Shown here: in pieces, positions 57,280 through 64,000 of the stretch | Layout of the letters: each line of letters begins with the position of its first letter | Numbering within the stretch: the stretch's first letter is position 1 | DNA from: Williamsia soli | GTDB taxonomy: Bacteria > Actinomycetota > Actinomycetes > Mycobacteriales > Mycobacteriaceae | Reading direction: 5' to 3' | Length of the DNA: 64,000 bases | NCBI RefSeq assembly: GCF_017377795.1 | Contig: NZ_JAFRDR010000002.1 | Coordinates: 496,001-560,000, forward strand | Made by a program: the position numbers and the translations under genes | Notes under the pieces: model-generated | What the model saw: only the letters and a program-made list of their open reading frames with translations | Told to the model about the DNA's origin: nothing | The model's database searches: none

Positions 57280-58142
57280 ACGGCGGAGGCCATCCAGTCG
57301 AGAAGGTCGTCACGCACCTCGCCGCGGTTGATCTCGTTGAGGATCTCGTGTCGGGCGTCTTTGAACACCCGCACCGTCACGTCCTCAAGGCCACCCGCGC
57401 GAAAATGGGCTGCCAGCAGATCGACCAGTCCCCCACCTCCGTTCACCGGGTCACGGTCGCCGACAGCGATGAGAATCGGCAGATCGGCTCGGATCGTGGC
57501 CACGGCGGCGGTCTCTGCGATCCGGCGCGCGGCGACGAACATCTCCCGGCCCGACTCCTGATCGATTCCGAAACCACAGAGCGGGTCGGCAACATACGCG
57601 TCCACGACCTTCTCGTCCCTGGACAACCAGTCGAAGTCGGTGCGGGCAGGTGCGAACGGCGCGTTGAACATAGACAAGTCCAGCTCGGCATCCAGGTCCA
57701 GGGCCGGTTCGAGCCCGTCCAGCGCCGCAGTGCCACTGAGAACCACGGCATCGACCTTGGCACTCCCACCGTCGAGCAGGAACTGCTGCGTCGCGAAAGA
57801 CCCCATGCTGTGGGCGAGCAGGATCAGCGGCAGATCCGGGAACTCGCCGCGCGCCGTGTCCACGACGCGCCCGATGTCGGAGACGAGTCCGGCCCAGCCG
57901 TCCGGGCCCAGATCCCCGAGTTCACGCCCGGACAGCTGCGATCGACCATGACCGCGGTGGTCGTAACCAAAGACCACATATCCGTCGTCGATGAGCGCCT
58001 GGGCGGTCTCCTCGTACCGCCCGATGTGCTCACCCATGCCGTGTACGAGCACCACCACGCCGACCGCTTCCGACGCGGGATCCCAGCGAACCGCTGAGAT
58101 CCGGACGCCGCGACCTGCCGGGACCGTGAACTCTGATGACAT
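57258..58142 (-). CDS. Alpha/beta hydrolase, monoacylglycerol lipase-like
   Basis: A 294-residue hydrolase of the lysophospholipase/monoacylglycerol lipase group (Hydrolase_4). LVHGMGEHIGRYEETAQALI is the oxyanion-hole block, LLAHSMGSFATQQFL the nucleophile elbow, AVGDRDPVN the Asp region and DARHEILNE the catalytic His. No signal peptide. ATG 58142 has AGAGGA six bases upstream. The substrate is probably a monoacylglycerol or lysophospholipid. Confidence 0.88.
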   Translation of the reverse strand: MSSEFTVPAGRGVRISAVRWDPASEAVGVVVLVHGMGEHIGRYEETAQALIDDGYVVFGYDHRGHGRSQLSGRELGDLGPDGWAGLVSDIGRVVDTARGEFPDLPLILLAHSMGSFATQQFLLDGGSAKVDAVVLSGTAALDGLEPALDLDAELDLSMFNAPFAPARTDFDWLSRDEKVVDAYVADPLCGFGIDQESGREMFVAARRIAETAAVATIRADLPILIAVGDRDPVNGGGGLVDLLAAHFRAGGLEDVTVRVFKDARHEILNEINRGEVRDDLLDWMASAVDKGADE

Positions 58143-58282
58143 GCGTTTCCTCTCGAGAAGCCTCCGTGCGCGGGCATCACAAAAAAGCCCCGCTGCCTGC
58201 TGATCCGTATTCTCATCGATCAAATGGGTTAAATCCTGCTTTCTGCGAGGCTCGGCGCGCTGCGTTGTGCTTGTATGTCTGC

Positions 58283-59362
58283 ATGTTCGGCGTCCTGAGC
58301 CCCTGTGTGACCCATCTCGACTCGGAGTTGGGGGCGCAGTGGCGCGCTCACATGTGCGGCGTGTGTCTGTCCCTGCGCGACGATCACGGGCAGCTCGCGC
58401 GGCTGACCACCAACACCGACGCCATCGTGGTATCGATTCTCGTTGACGCGCAACGACAATCGCCGTCGACCATGGTGACGGCAGGTCCCTGCGCGCTGCG
58501 CGGGATGCGCACTGCCGAGGTCATCGCACCGGCGGAGCTCAGTGTCCGTCTCGGCGCCACGACCTCATTGACGCTCGCGTCCGCGAAAGCTGCCGACGTG
58601 GTAGCCGAACAGCGGGCCGGCCTGGCGACACCCTCCGCGCTACGTTCGCGCGGCGCCCGGTTCGCGGGGCCACGACTCCGGGCCAAAGCGCTCGCCGACG
58701 GCCAGGTCGCGACAGCCATCGGGGGCCGCGCGTTGCTCGACGATCTGGCAGGCCAAGCAGATATCGAACTGGGTGGGGCGAGCCTCGACGAGATCACCGA
58801 CGGCGCCGCCCGCGCGGCGGGCGCGGTCTTCGCCGCCACCGCGGACCTGGCCGGGGTACCGGAGAACCGAGCTGCGCTCCAGCAGATCGGGTCCGACTTC
58901 GGCCGCTGCGCACACCTGCTCGACGCCGCCGAGGATCTCGAAAAGGACCGCACGACAGGCGACTTCAATCCTTTGACAGCAACGGGAACCAGTTTCGAGA
59001 GTGCTGGGCAGGACTGCAGGCGATTGATCTCGGCGATTCGCGCCGCCACCGATACGCTGGTGTTGCGCGACGATCGGCTCCTTCGGGTGTTGCTGCTCGG
59101 GGGGCTCGAGCGTGCGATGACCAGGGTCTTCGGTCACCGCACCGAGAGTGTCTTCACCACTCCCGGCCCACCCCCGCGTCCACCCAATCGCCCTCCCCTG
59201 CCACCCTTCCACCGGCGCATCCTGCCGTGGATGGGCGTGTACTGCACCGGATACGCGTGCTGTGCCGACCACACCAATCCCTGTAATGGCAAACGTCACC
59301 AGGGCGCCTGCAAGGGATGCAACTGCGATTGCTGCGACTGTTGTGATTGCTGCGACTGCTGA
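58283..59362 (+). CDS. DUF5685-like protein with a cysteine-rich tail
   Basis: A 359-residue protein beginning MFGVLSPCVTHL with an N-terminal CGVC motif (HMCGVCLSLRDDHG), as in DUF5685 proteins of actinobacteria. A mostly helical middle, then a proline-rich linker (PGPPPRPPNRPPLPP) and a Cys-rich end: CCADHTNPC, CKGCNC and a terminal CNCDCCDCCDCCDC. The tail looks metal-binding. ATG 58283 is chosen because family members begin MFG. Function unknown; comparable proteins are sometimes linked to membrane or metal handling without proof. Confidence 0.75.
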   Translation: MFGVLSPCVTHLDSELGAQWRAHMCGVCLSLRDDHGQLARLTTNTDAIVVSILVDAQRQSPSTMVTAGPCALRGMRTAEVIAPAELSVRLGATTSLTLASAKAADVVAEQRAGLATPSALRSRGARFAGPRLRAKALADGQVATAIGGRALLDDLAGQADIELGGASLDEITDGAARAAGAVFAATADLAGVPENRAALQQIGSDFGRCAHLLDAAEDLEKDRTTGDFNPLTATGTSFESAGQDCRRLISAIRAATDTLVLRDDRLLRVLLLGGLERAMTRVFGHRTESVFTTPGPPPRPPNRPPLPPFHRRILPWMGVYCTGYACCADHTNPCNGKRHQGACKGCNCDCCDCCDCCDC

Positions 59363-59384
59363 CAACGAGCTTGCCGCGACGACG

Positions 59385-59954
59385 TCACGCCGGGTCTGAC
59401 GTTGTGCGCGGCCTGCGCTCCCCGATGTCGAACAGGGCCCACACCGGACCGGTCAGCAACCACAGGACGGTGATGACGCCCAGCGTCGGAAACACACCGT
59501 AGAGCGCTGAAGCCTGTTCGGGATCCGCCACCGTCTGCGCCAACCCGACCACCGTGATCCCGGATATCGCTGCGGCGCACATCCATTGCCCGAACGCCCG
59601 CACCTCCCGACGGAATGCCGCCTGTCCCCTCCTCGGCCCGCGAGGTGGCGGAGGCCCATCCGCAAACCGGTGTGCGAACCAGCCATCGACCCAGGAGATG
59701 GCGGAGTGCCCGAAAGCCACGGTGACGCCCAGGTAGACCCCCGCCAGCCGGTGCACCATCTCGACCGCACTGCCCTGGTGGATGTCGAGTGCCACGGCAG
59801 CAAGCAGTAGCACGTCGAGCACGGGTACAGCCGCGAGCACCATCGTGGAGAGCGTGCGCAGGTGCAGGAGGTAGCGCAGGCAGAGGCCCCCGAAGACCAT
59901 CACCCAGAAGCCGACTTCGCACCCGATGATGACGACCAGGATCGGTGAGTTCAT
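59385..59954 (-). CDS. Uncharacterised membrane protein, 189 residues
   Basis: An integral membrane protein with about five hydrophobic segments (starting ILVVIIGCEVGFWVMVFGGL). A cytoplasmic loop rich in Pro/Arg (PPPPRGPRRGQAAFRREVRA) separates the third and fourth. No family recognised with certainty. ATG 59954 is chosen because it places the first helix at the N-terminus; the frame is open to 60020. It is divergent from the two-component system and could be its target, an inference from position. Confidence 0.7.
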   Translation of the reverse strand: MNSPILVVIIGCEVGFWVMVFGGLCLRYLLHLRTLSTMVLAAVPVLDVLLLAAVALDIHQGSAVEMVHRLAGVYLGVTVAFGHSAISWVDGWFAHRFADGPPPPRGPRRGQAAFRREVRAFGQWMCAAAISGITVVGLAQTVADPEQASALYGVFPTLGVITVLWLLTGPVWALFDIGERRPRTTSDPA

Positions 59955-60074
59955 GCCGTCGAGTGTGCGGCCGACGAGATGGTCGGCACATCGGCCAACC
60001 GGGTGAGATGAGGTCATCAATCGGGATGACGACGCTCACTCGGCGCTGTGCTGTGATGAATACCTGGAGGTGTG

Positions 60075-61283
60075 ATGACGCGGACACGGATCGATCCGGA
60101 CCGGCAGCGGGATCTCGGCGTCGCGGCCGCGTTCTTCGTCGCCGGCATCGTGTTGTACATCGGCGATCTCCGATACTTCTTCGGAGCAACTGCCCTCAAT
60201 ACCACTCTGCCGCAGTGGCTTCCACTGGTCAGCTTGGCCGTTGCGTGTTTTTCTCAAGTGTGGCGTTCCACCCGGCCCGCCATCGCGTTCACCGGTGTGG
60301 TCGCAGCCCTGATCATCGATGCATTCTGTGGCCCGACCATCGCCGTGTGGATCGTCTACTCCGATGTCATCTACGCCGTCGCCAGGTACGCTTCTGACCG
60401 GCTAAGACGGGTCATGCTACTGGTGAACTGGCTGATCGCCGCCGTCGTACTCGCGGTGGCTCTGACGGGTTCCGGCGACTGGCGGGTGGCGTTGCTGGCC
60501 ATGTTGCTCGTCACCGCACTCATCGCCTCTCCGGCGTCGTACGGTCATGCCATCAGGCAGCACCAGATGGCCGCCGAGAGCGAACGTGATCGAGCGCACG
60601 CGGTCGAGGCGCTGGCGACCCGCGACCGAGAGGTGGCGGTCGCCGCCGAGCGGCGCAGGCTCGCTCGTGATCTCCACGACGTGGTCGCAGGCCAGTTGTC
60701 GGGCATCGCACTGCAATCGGCCGCGGCGCTCGAGACCACCGACGCCACCGTCCGTGATTCGGTGCTGCGGTCGGTGCGGTCGTCGAGCGTCGAGGCGCTT
60801 CGCGAAATGCGAACGATGATCGAATTGCTCTCGGGTCCTGATGATCTCGACACCGCCGTCACCGCAAGCCTGGACCGCATCGACCGCCTGGCCGATACCG
60901 CCCGCGCCTGCGGGTCGATCGTCGACATGCATGTCGCAACGACCCGGCTCTCCCCGGCAAGCACCATCGTGGCCTATCGGATCATCCAGCAGGCTCTGAC
61001 CAACGTCGCCACCCACAGCCCGGGCGCAGACGTCGATGTCACTGTGTGCCAGGGAACTTCGTCGACTCTGATATCGGTCTCGAACACCGTGGGCCCGAAT
61101 GTTGCGCTTCCGGATCGGGTCGACGGTCACGGCATCGCGAACATGCGGGTACGTGCGCATTCGGTCGGCGGCACAGTGGACGTGAGGATCACCGACTCCC
61201 GCTGGGAGGTGGTCGCCGAACTCCCGACGCCCGATCTCGATCACCCTCCGCAGTCGGGTCGTCTGCCAGGATCTTCTCCATGA
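60075..61283 (+). CDS. NarL-type sensor histidine kinase
   Basis: A 402-residue kinase of the HisKA_3 class. About five membrane helices occupy residues 14-155, a short coiled region follows, then the phospho-acceptor segment ERRRLARDLHDVVAGQLSGI with His201. The ATPase domain has ALTNVATHSPGA (N box) and HGIANMRVRAHSVGG (G box). GGAGG lies just before GTG 60072/ATG 60075. Its stop overlaps the response-regulator ATG. The stimulus is unknown; there is no large extracellular sensor domain. Confidence 0.92.
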   Translation: MTRTRIDPDRQRDLGVAAAFFVAGIVLYIGDLRYFFGATALNTTLPQWLPLVSLAVACFSQVWRSTRPAIAFTGVVAALIIDAFCGPTIAVWIVYSDVIYAVARYASDRLRRVMLLVNWLIAAVVLAVALTGSGDWRVALLAMLLVTALIASPASYGHAIRQHQMAAESERDRAHAVEALATRDREVAVAAERRRLARDLHDVVAGQLSGIALQSAAALETTDATVRDSVLRSVRSSSVEALREMRTMIELLSGPDDLDTAVTASLDRIDRLADTARACGSIVDMHVATTRLSPASTIVAYRIIQQALTNVATHSPGADVDVTVCQGTSSTLISVSNTVGPNVALPDRVDGHGIANMRVRAHSVGGTVDVRITDSRWEVVAELPTPDLDHPPQSGRLPGSSP

Positions 61284-61978
61284 CCAGGGTTCTGATTGCG
61301 GACGACCACGCGGCGATCCGCGCCGGCCTACGTCTACTGCTCGAGACGTCCGCGGACATCGAGGTGGTCGGTGAGGCGACCGACGGAGACCAGGCGACCA
61401 CTCTGACCACCGCACTCAGACCGGAGGTCGTCCTGATGGACATCCGGATGCCGGGGACCGACGGGATCGAGGCGACTGCTCGAATCTGCGCCACCGGGAT
61501 CTCCAAGGTGCTGATCCTGACGACGTTCGACATCGACGACTACATCTTCACCGCACTTCGGGCCGGCGCATCGGGCTTCATGCTCAAGACCGCCGACGCC
61601 TCGGAGTTGATCGCCGCGGTGTCCGCGGTGGCACGCGGAGACGCGGCGCTCGCACCCGAGGTGACCAGGCGCGTGATCGACCGGTTCACCCACCGATCAG
61701 GTGCGGTCGCCCCGGCAGATCCCGGCGAATCACAGAGGCGCGACCTGTCGGAACTGACCGAACGCGAACGTCAAGTGCTCTCCACCCTGGGCGCGGGATT
61801 GTCGAATGCCCAGATCGCTTCGGCGCTGTTCATCGGTGAGACCACCGTGAAGACACACGTGTCCCGGGTGCTGAACAAGCTCGACCTGCAATCGAGGGTG
61901 CAGGCCGCGATCGTCGCCCGCGAGCACGGACTGACCTACCGCCCGGGTCACGCGGACCAGAGCAGGCGACCGGACTAG
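61280..61978 (+). CDS. NarL/LuxR-family response regulator
   Basis: A 232-residue regulator. The receiver domain has acidic pair Asp8-Asp9, phospho-Asp54 (VVLMDIRMPGTDGIEA) and a conserved Lys in GFMLKTADASELI. The C-terminal LuxR-type HTH is LTERERQVLSTLGAGLSNAQ with TTVKTHVSRVLNKL. ATG 61280 overlaps the kinase stop as ATGA. Convergent with the DUF952 gene; both end on the same CTAG, so the stops overlap. Confidence 0.94.
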   Translation: MTRVLIADDHAAIRAGLRLLLETSADIEVVGEATDGDQATTLTTALRPEVVLMDIRMPGTDGIEATARICATGISKVLILTTFDIDDYIFTALRAGASGFMLKTADASELIAAVSAVARGDAALAPEVTRRVIDRFTHRSGAVAPADPGESQRRDLSELTERERQVLSTLGAGLSNAQIASALFIGETTVKTHVSRVLNKLDLQSRVQAAIVAREHGLTYRPGHADQSRRPD

Positions 61979-62328
61979 TGCAATTGGGGGAAACGCCCCG
62001 ATTCGTCCATGTCGTAGCGCTGCACACCTACGACGGCACCGGTCGGCAGCGCACCGTAGAGATGCGGGAACTGGGTGCCCGCCGCGTCGGGTGGATCACC
62101 GTCCTCCCAGACGATCTCGGCGCCCACGCGCAGGGGATCGATGCTCAGCAGGACCAGATCCGCCTGATCGCGGTACAGCAGGTTTGCCGGGATGTGCACC
62201 TGCGTGCGATCCGAGAGATGCACGAAGCCTTGAGACGCCAGGGACGCAGGTTCGATCGCCCCTGTCGTCCTGGCTTCGAGCCAGTCGGAGATCGAGCACA
62301 GATGGACCAGATGTACGTCGCCGCTCAC
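61975..62328 (-). CDS. DUF952 family protein
   Basis: A 117-residue soluble protein of the DUF952 family: VHLCSISDWLEARTTGAIEP, GFVHLSDRTQVHIPANLLYR and a C-terminal FPHLYGALP. GTG 62328 is chosen because the family domain starts here; the long upstream open frame is antisense or permease sequence. It lies 17 bases from the stop of the upstream EamA permease and may be co-transcribed. Function unknown. Confidence 0.8.
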   Translation of the reverse strand: MSGDVHLVHLCSISDWLEARTTGAIEPASLASQGFVHLSDRTQVHIPANLLYRDQADLVLLSIDPLRVGAEIVWEDGDPPDAAGTQFPHLYGALPTGAVVGVQRYDMDESGRFPQLH

Positions 62329-62345
62329 ACCTTCAGCCTGCCGTA

Positions 62346-63326
62346 TCAGCCGGTGCCCGCGCCAGAGGCAATATCTGCGGTGCGCGCGGTGAAGACAATG
62401 GCGGCGATCACGAGAGCCATACCGCACAACTCCGGCCACGTCGGCACCTGCGCGAGTGCAGCCGCACCGACAACCGACGCGGTGACCGGGAGCAGCGCCA
62501 GCAGGAGCGCGAACTGCGACCGACCCAACTTCGACAGCACGATCTGATCGAGCAGATACGGGATCGCGCTCGAGAGCACACCGAGCCCGACCCCGATCAG
62601 CAGGATTCGCCAACTCCACAGTGCGCCCGGGTCCGCGGCGCCGCTGATCGCGATCATCACCGGCGCGGCGAGAGCGCCGGCGACCGTCAGTCCGATGGCC
62701 AGGTCGTCGATCCCATCGCGCCACGGAGCGGTCTCACGGTCCGATTCGCCGGTCGGCGCTCCCTCTTTGCGTCGCACCGGTCCACCGGCGACCTTTTTGC
62801 CCACCACGATGTACGCGGCCCACAGGCCGGCAGCCAGCAACGCGAACAGGACACCCATCGGTGAACCCTCGAGACTCGCACCGCTGAGCAACACCACACC
62901 CACGAGGACGGCGCCGACGGCGAAGCCGTCCGAACGTGTCCGCGAGCCCGCTGCAGCCACCACCACGGGCCCCAGGAACTCGATGGCCACCGCCACGCCG
63001 AGGTCGATCGAATCGATGGCGAGATAGAACGCCATGTTCATTCCCAGGGTGACGAGCCCGAAAGCAGAGGCGATCAGGAGCCGCCGCGGCGGAAACCGGA
63101 CGCCAACCCGCGGCCATCGGCGCGCCGCGAACGGCCACCACACCGCGAACAGCACCGCACCGGCGCCGCTCGCCCGCAACCAGGCGACCGTCGCAGGGTC
63201 GAGTTCACCGAAGAGTGGAACCGCGATCGAGGCCCCGATGTACTGGCACACGGCCCCGATCACGAAGAGAACCGAGAGCTTCGAGAGCCCGCTCACCGAC
63301 CCTGAGGTTTCGGCGGCGCGCGACAT
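62346..63326 (-). CDS. EamA-family exporter, RhtA-like
   Basis: A 326-residue drug/metabolite-superfamily transporter with ten predicted hydrophobic helices in two EamA repeats (GASIAVPLFGELDPATVAWL, LDQIVLSKLGRSQFALLLAL). A charged cytoplasmic loop between the repeats (KEGAPTGESDRETAPWRD) is unusually long. The group includes threonine/homoserine exporter RhtA, so amino-acid export is plausible. ATG 63326 fits the first helix. Confidence 0.86.
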   Translation of the reverse strand: MSRAAETSGSVSGLSKLSVLFVIGAVCQYIGASIAVPLFGELDPATVAWLRASGAGAVLFAVWWPFAARRWPRVGVRFPPRRLLIASAFGLVTLGMNMAFYLAIDSIDLGVAVAIEFLGPVVVAAAGSRTRSDGFAVGAVLVGVVLLSGASLEGSPMGVLFALLAAGLWAAYIVVGKKVAGGPVRRKEGAPTGESDRETAPWRDGIDDLAIGLTVAGALAAPVMIAISGAADPGALWSWRILLIGVGLGVLSSAIPYLLDQIVLSKLGRSQFALLLALLPVTASVVGAAALAQVPTWPELCGMALVIAAIVFTARTADIASGAGTG

Positions 63327-63577
63327 TGCAACACTGTAGGTGGGTCACATGTCGTCACCCGCCCGCCGGTTACCGGCTGGGATCTGTCTCACACCGAAAA
63401 GACGGTCGATGTTGCCGATCGCAGCTCAGCTGTTACGGGTGAGTGACGACACACCGGAGGGCCCCCGGGAACAAAGCCGATTGCCAAATCGTCTGAAAGA
63501 GTGAGAGTGGATGTACCACCCCGATACATCAGCTCGCGAAGGGACCGCGTAAGCGCAGGCCCTGGACGGAGGAAAAC

Positions 63578-63784
63578 ATGTCAGACACCATCACCACGCC
63601 CCCGATCCACATGCCACTGACCACTGCCGACCGCTGTGATCGTTGCGGTGCGGCGGCACGTGTACGCGCGGTTCTCTCCACAGGTGGAGAGCTGCTGTTT
63701 TGCCGTCACCACTTCAACGAGCACGAAGCACGCCTGATCGACATGGGCGCGACCGTGGTCACCAACGAAGAAGAGCTGGTCTAA
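63578..63784 (+). CDS. DUF7455 small zinc-binding protein
   Basis: A 68-residue protein with the compact metal-binding pattern CDRCGAAARV and FCRHHFNEHEA, matching the actinobacterial DUF7455 family (M. tuberculosis Rv2708c type). GGAGG lies about seven bases before ATG. The 250-base region upstream has a short inverted repeat GATGTA/TACATC (63512-63532), possibly regulatory. Function unknown. Confidence 0.83.
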   Translation: MSDTITTPPIHMPLTTADRCDRCGAAARVRAVLSTGGELLFCRHHFNEHEARLIDMGATVVTNEEELV

Positions 63785-63798
63785 GAACTCCCGTCACG

Positions 63799-63831
63799 CC
63801 GCCGCGGTTCACATCATGTGGGCCGCGGCGG
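63799..63831. terminator. Terminator after the DUF7455 gene
   Basis: CCGCCGCGG (63799-63807) pairs with CCGCGGCGG (63823-63831). The interval continues the stem through two T-G wobbles and CACAT/ATGTG, giving about 16 base pairs with a tiny loop. It sits between the convergent DUF7455 gene and the partial gene at the window end. Confidence 0.75.
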
Positions 63832-63874
63832 TGCTGTATCCGGGCCCGACGGGCCAGCCGTGCGCACGGGACGA

Positions 63875-64000
63875 TCATCGCCACTTACGCAACGCCTCGA
63901 TCCTGGCCTGCAACTGGTCCGCCGTCGCCATTGCGGTGGGAGGTCCTCCGAGTCGCTCCCGAAGGTCGTTGTGGACCTGGCCATGCGGCTTACCGGTGCG
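63875..64000 (-). CDS. C-terminal 41 residues of an unidentified protein (partial)
   Basis: The minus-strand frame that ends in TGA at 63877-63875 stays open to the window edge. The visible end is basic and amphipathic (GKPHGQVHNDLRERLGG, LQARIEALRKWR). It looks like a genuine C-terminus with normal codon usage. I do not recognise the family safely; a helicase-type protein is possible. The terminator just downstream supports a real gene end. Confidence 0.55.
   Translation of the reverse strand, partial: RTGKPHGQVHNDLRERLGGPPTAMATADQLQARIEALRKWR

Noticed and set aside
59296-60189. A 297-codon minus-strand frame over the DUF5685 tail and the membrane protein gene
   Set aside because: Its sequence is Arg/Cys/Gly-rich without hydrophobic order, and the membrane protein in another frame of the same strand explains the region better.

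Overview
The window is a high-GC actinobacterial chromosome segment. Gene content and order closely follow the Mycobacterium tuberculosis interval from ppiB/rel through pimA/thrS, ribD/aftC, the heme genes and dxs to sigA. Lipomannan genes (pimA, patA, pgsA), an AftC-type arabinofuranosyltransferase, polyphosphate glucokinase and coproporphyrin-type heme genes point to Mycobacteriales. Overall base composition and the non-mycobacterial gene insertions suggest Gordonia or a close relative. The genus is inference from gene content, not a sequence comparison.

Layout. 1-13.5 kb: peptidyl-prolyl isomerase, Rel, Apt, an oligopeptide-type lipoprotein, SecF-SecD-YajC, RuvB-RuvA-RuvC, YebC and PdxT; all but the first are on the minus strand. 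13.5-18.9 kb: TesB, then a signalling block (LuxR-type regulator, FHA-winged-helix protein, PP2C phosphatase, a 39-bp tandem repeat, RDD-FHA membrane protein) that separates tesB/pdxT from pdxS. 19-25 kb: LemA-like protein, PimA, PatA, PgsA, HIT protein, ThrRS. 25-31.4 kb: accessory region with two acyl-CoA dehydrogenases behind a palindromic operator, a DUF2461 gene, a resolvase-like gene lacking its catalytic serine, four tRNA genes and a GNAT enzyme. 31.5-43.5 kb: ZapE, RibD-like reductase, secreted hydrolase, AftC, HemQ-HemG-HemE, DUF3000, RNase D, Dxs. 43.5-54.7 kb: TrmA-like methyltransferase, KimA-like permease and two TrkA proteins, then small conserved actinobacterial genes with Dut, a LytR_C envelope protein and SuhB. 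54.9-64 kb: PpgK, SigA, a lipase, a Cys-tailed DUF5685 protein, a NarL-type two-component system, DUF952, an EamA exporter, a DUF7455 protein and the 3' end of a minus-strand gene.

Genes work together in several blocks: RuvABC processes Holliday junctions; SecDF-YajC drives export; PgsA-PatA-PimA make phosphatidylinositol mannosides; HemE-HemG-HemQ finish heme; KimA-like plus TrkA proteins handle potassium. Adjacent same-strand genes are very often fused by 4-bp stop/start overlaps, usually GTGA. The most unusual items are the tandem repeat that re-creates a ribosome-binding site plus ATG in every unit upstream of the PP2C gene, the signalling block inside a conserved pdx neighbourhood, and the catalytically degenerate resolvase with a 16-bp inverted repeat over its promoter, beside the tRNA cluster. 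No CRISPR array, rRNA operon, intact transposon or prophage was seen.
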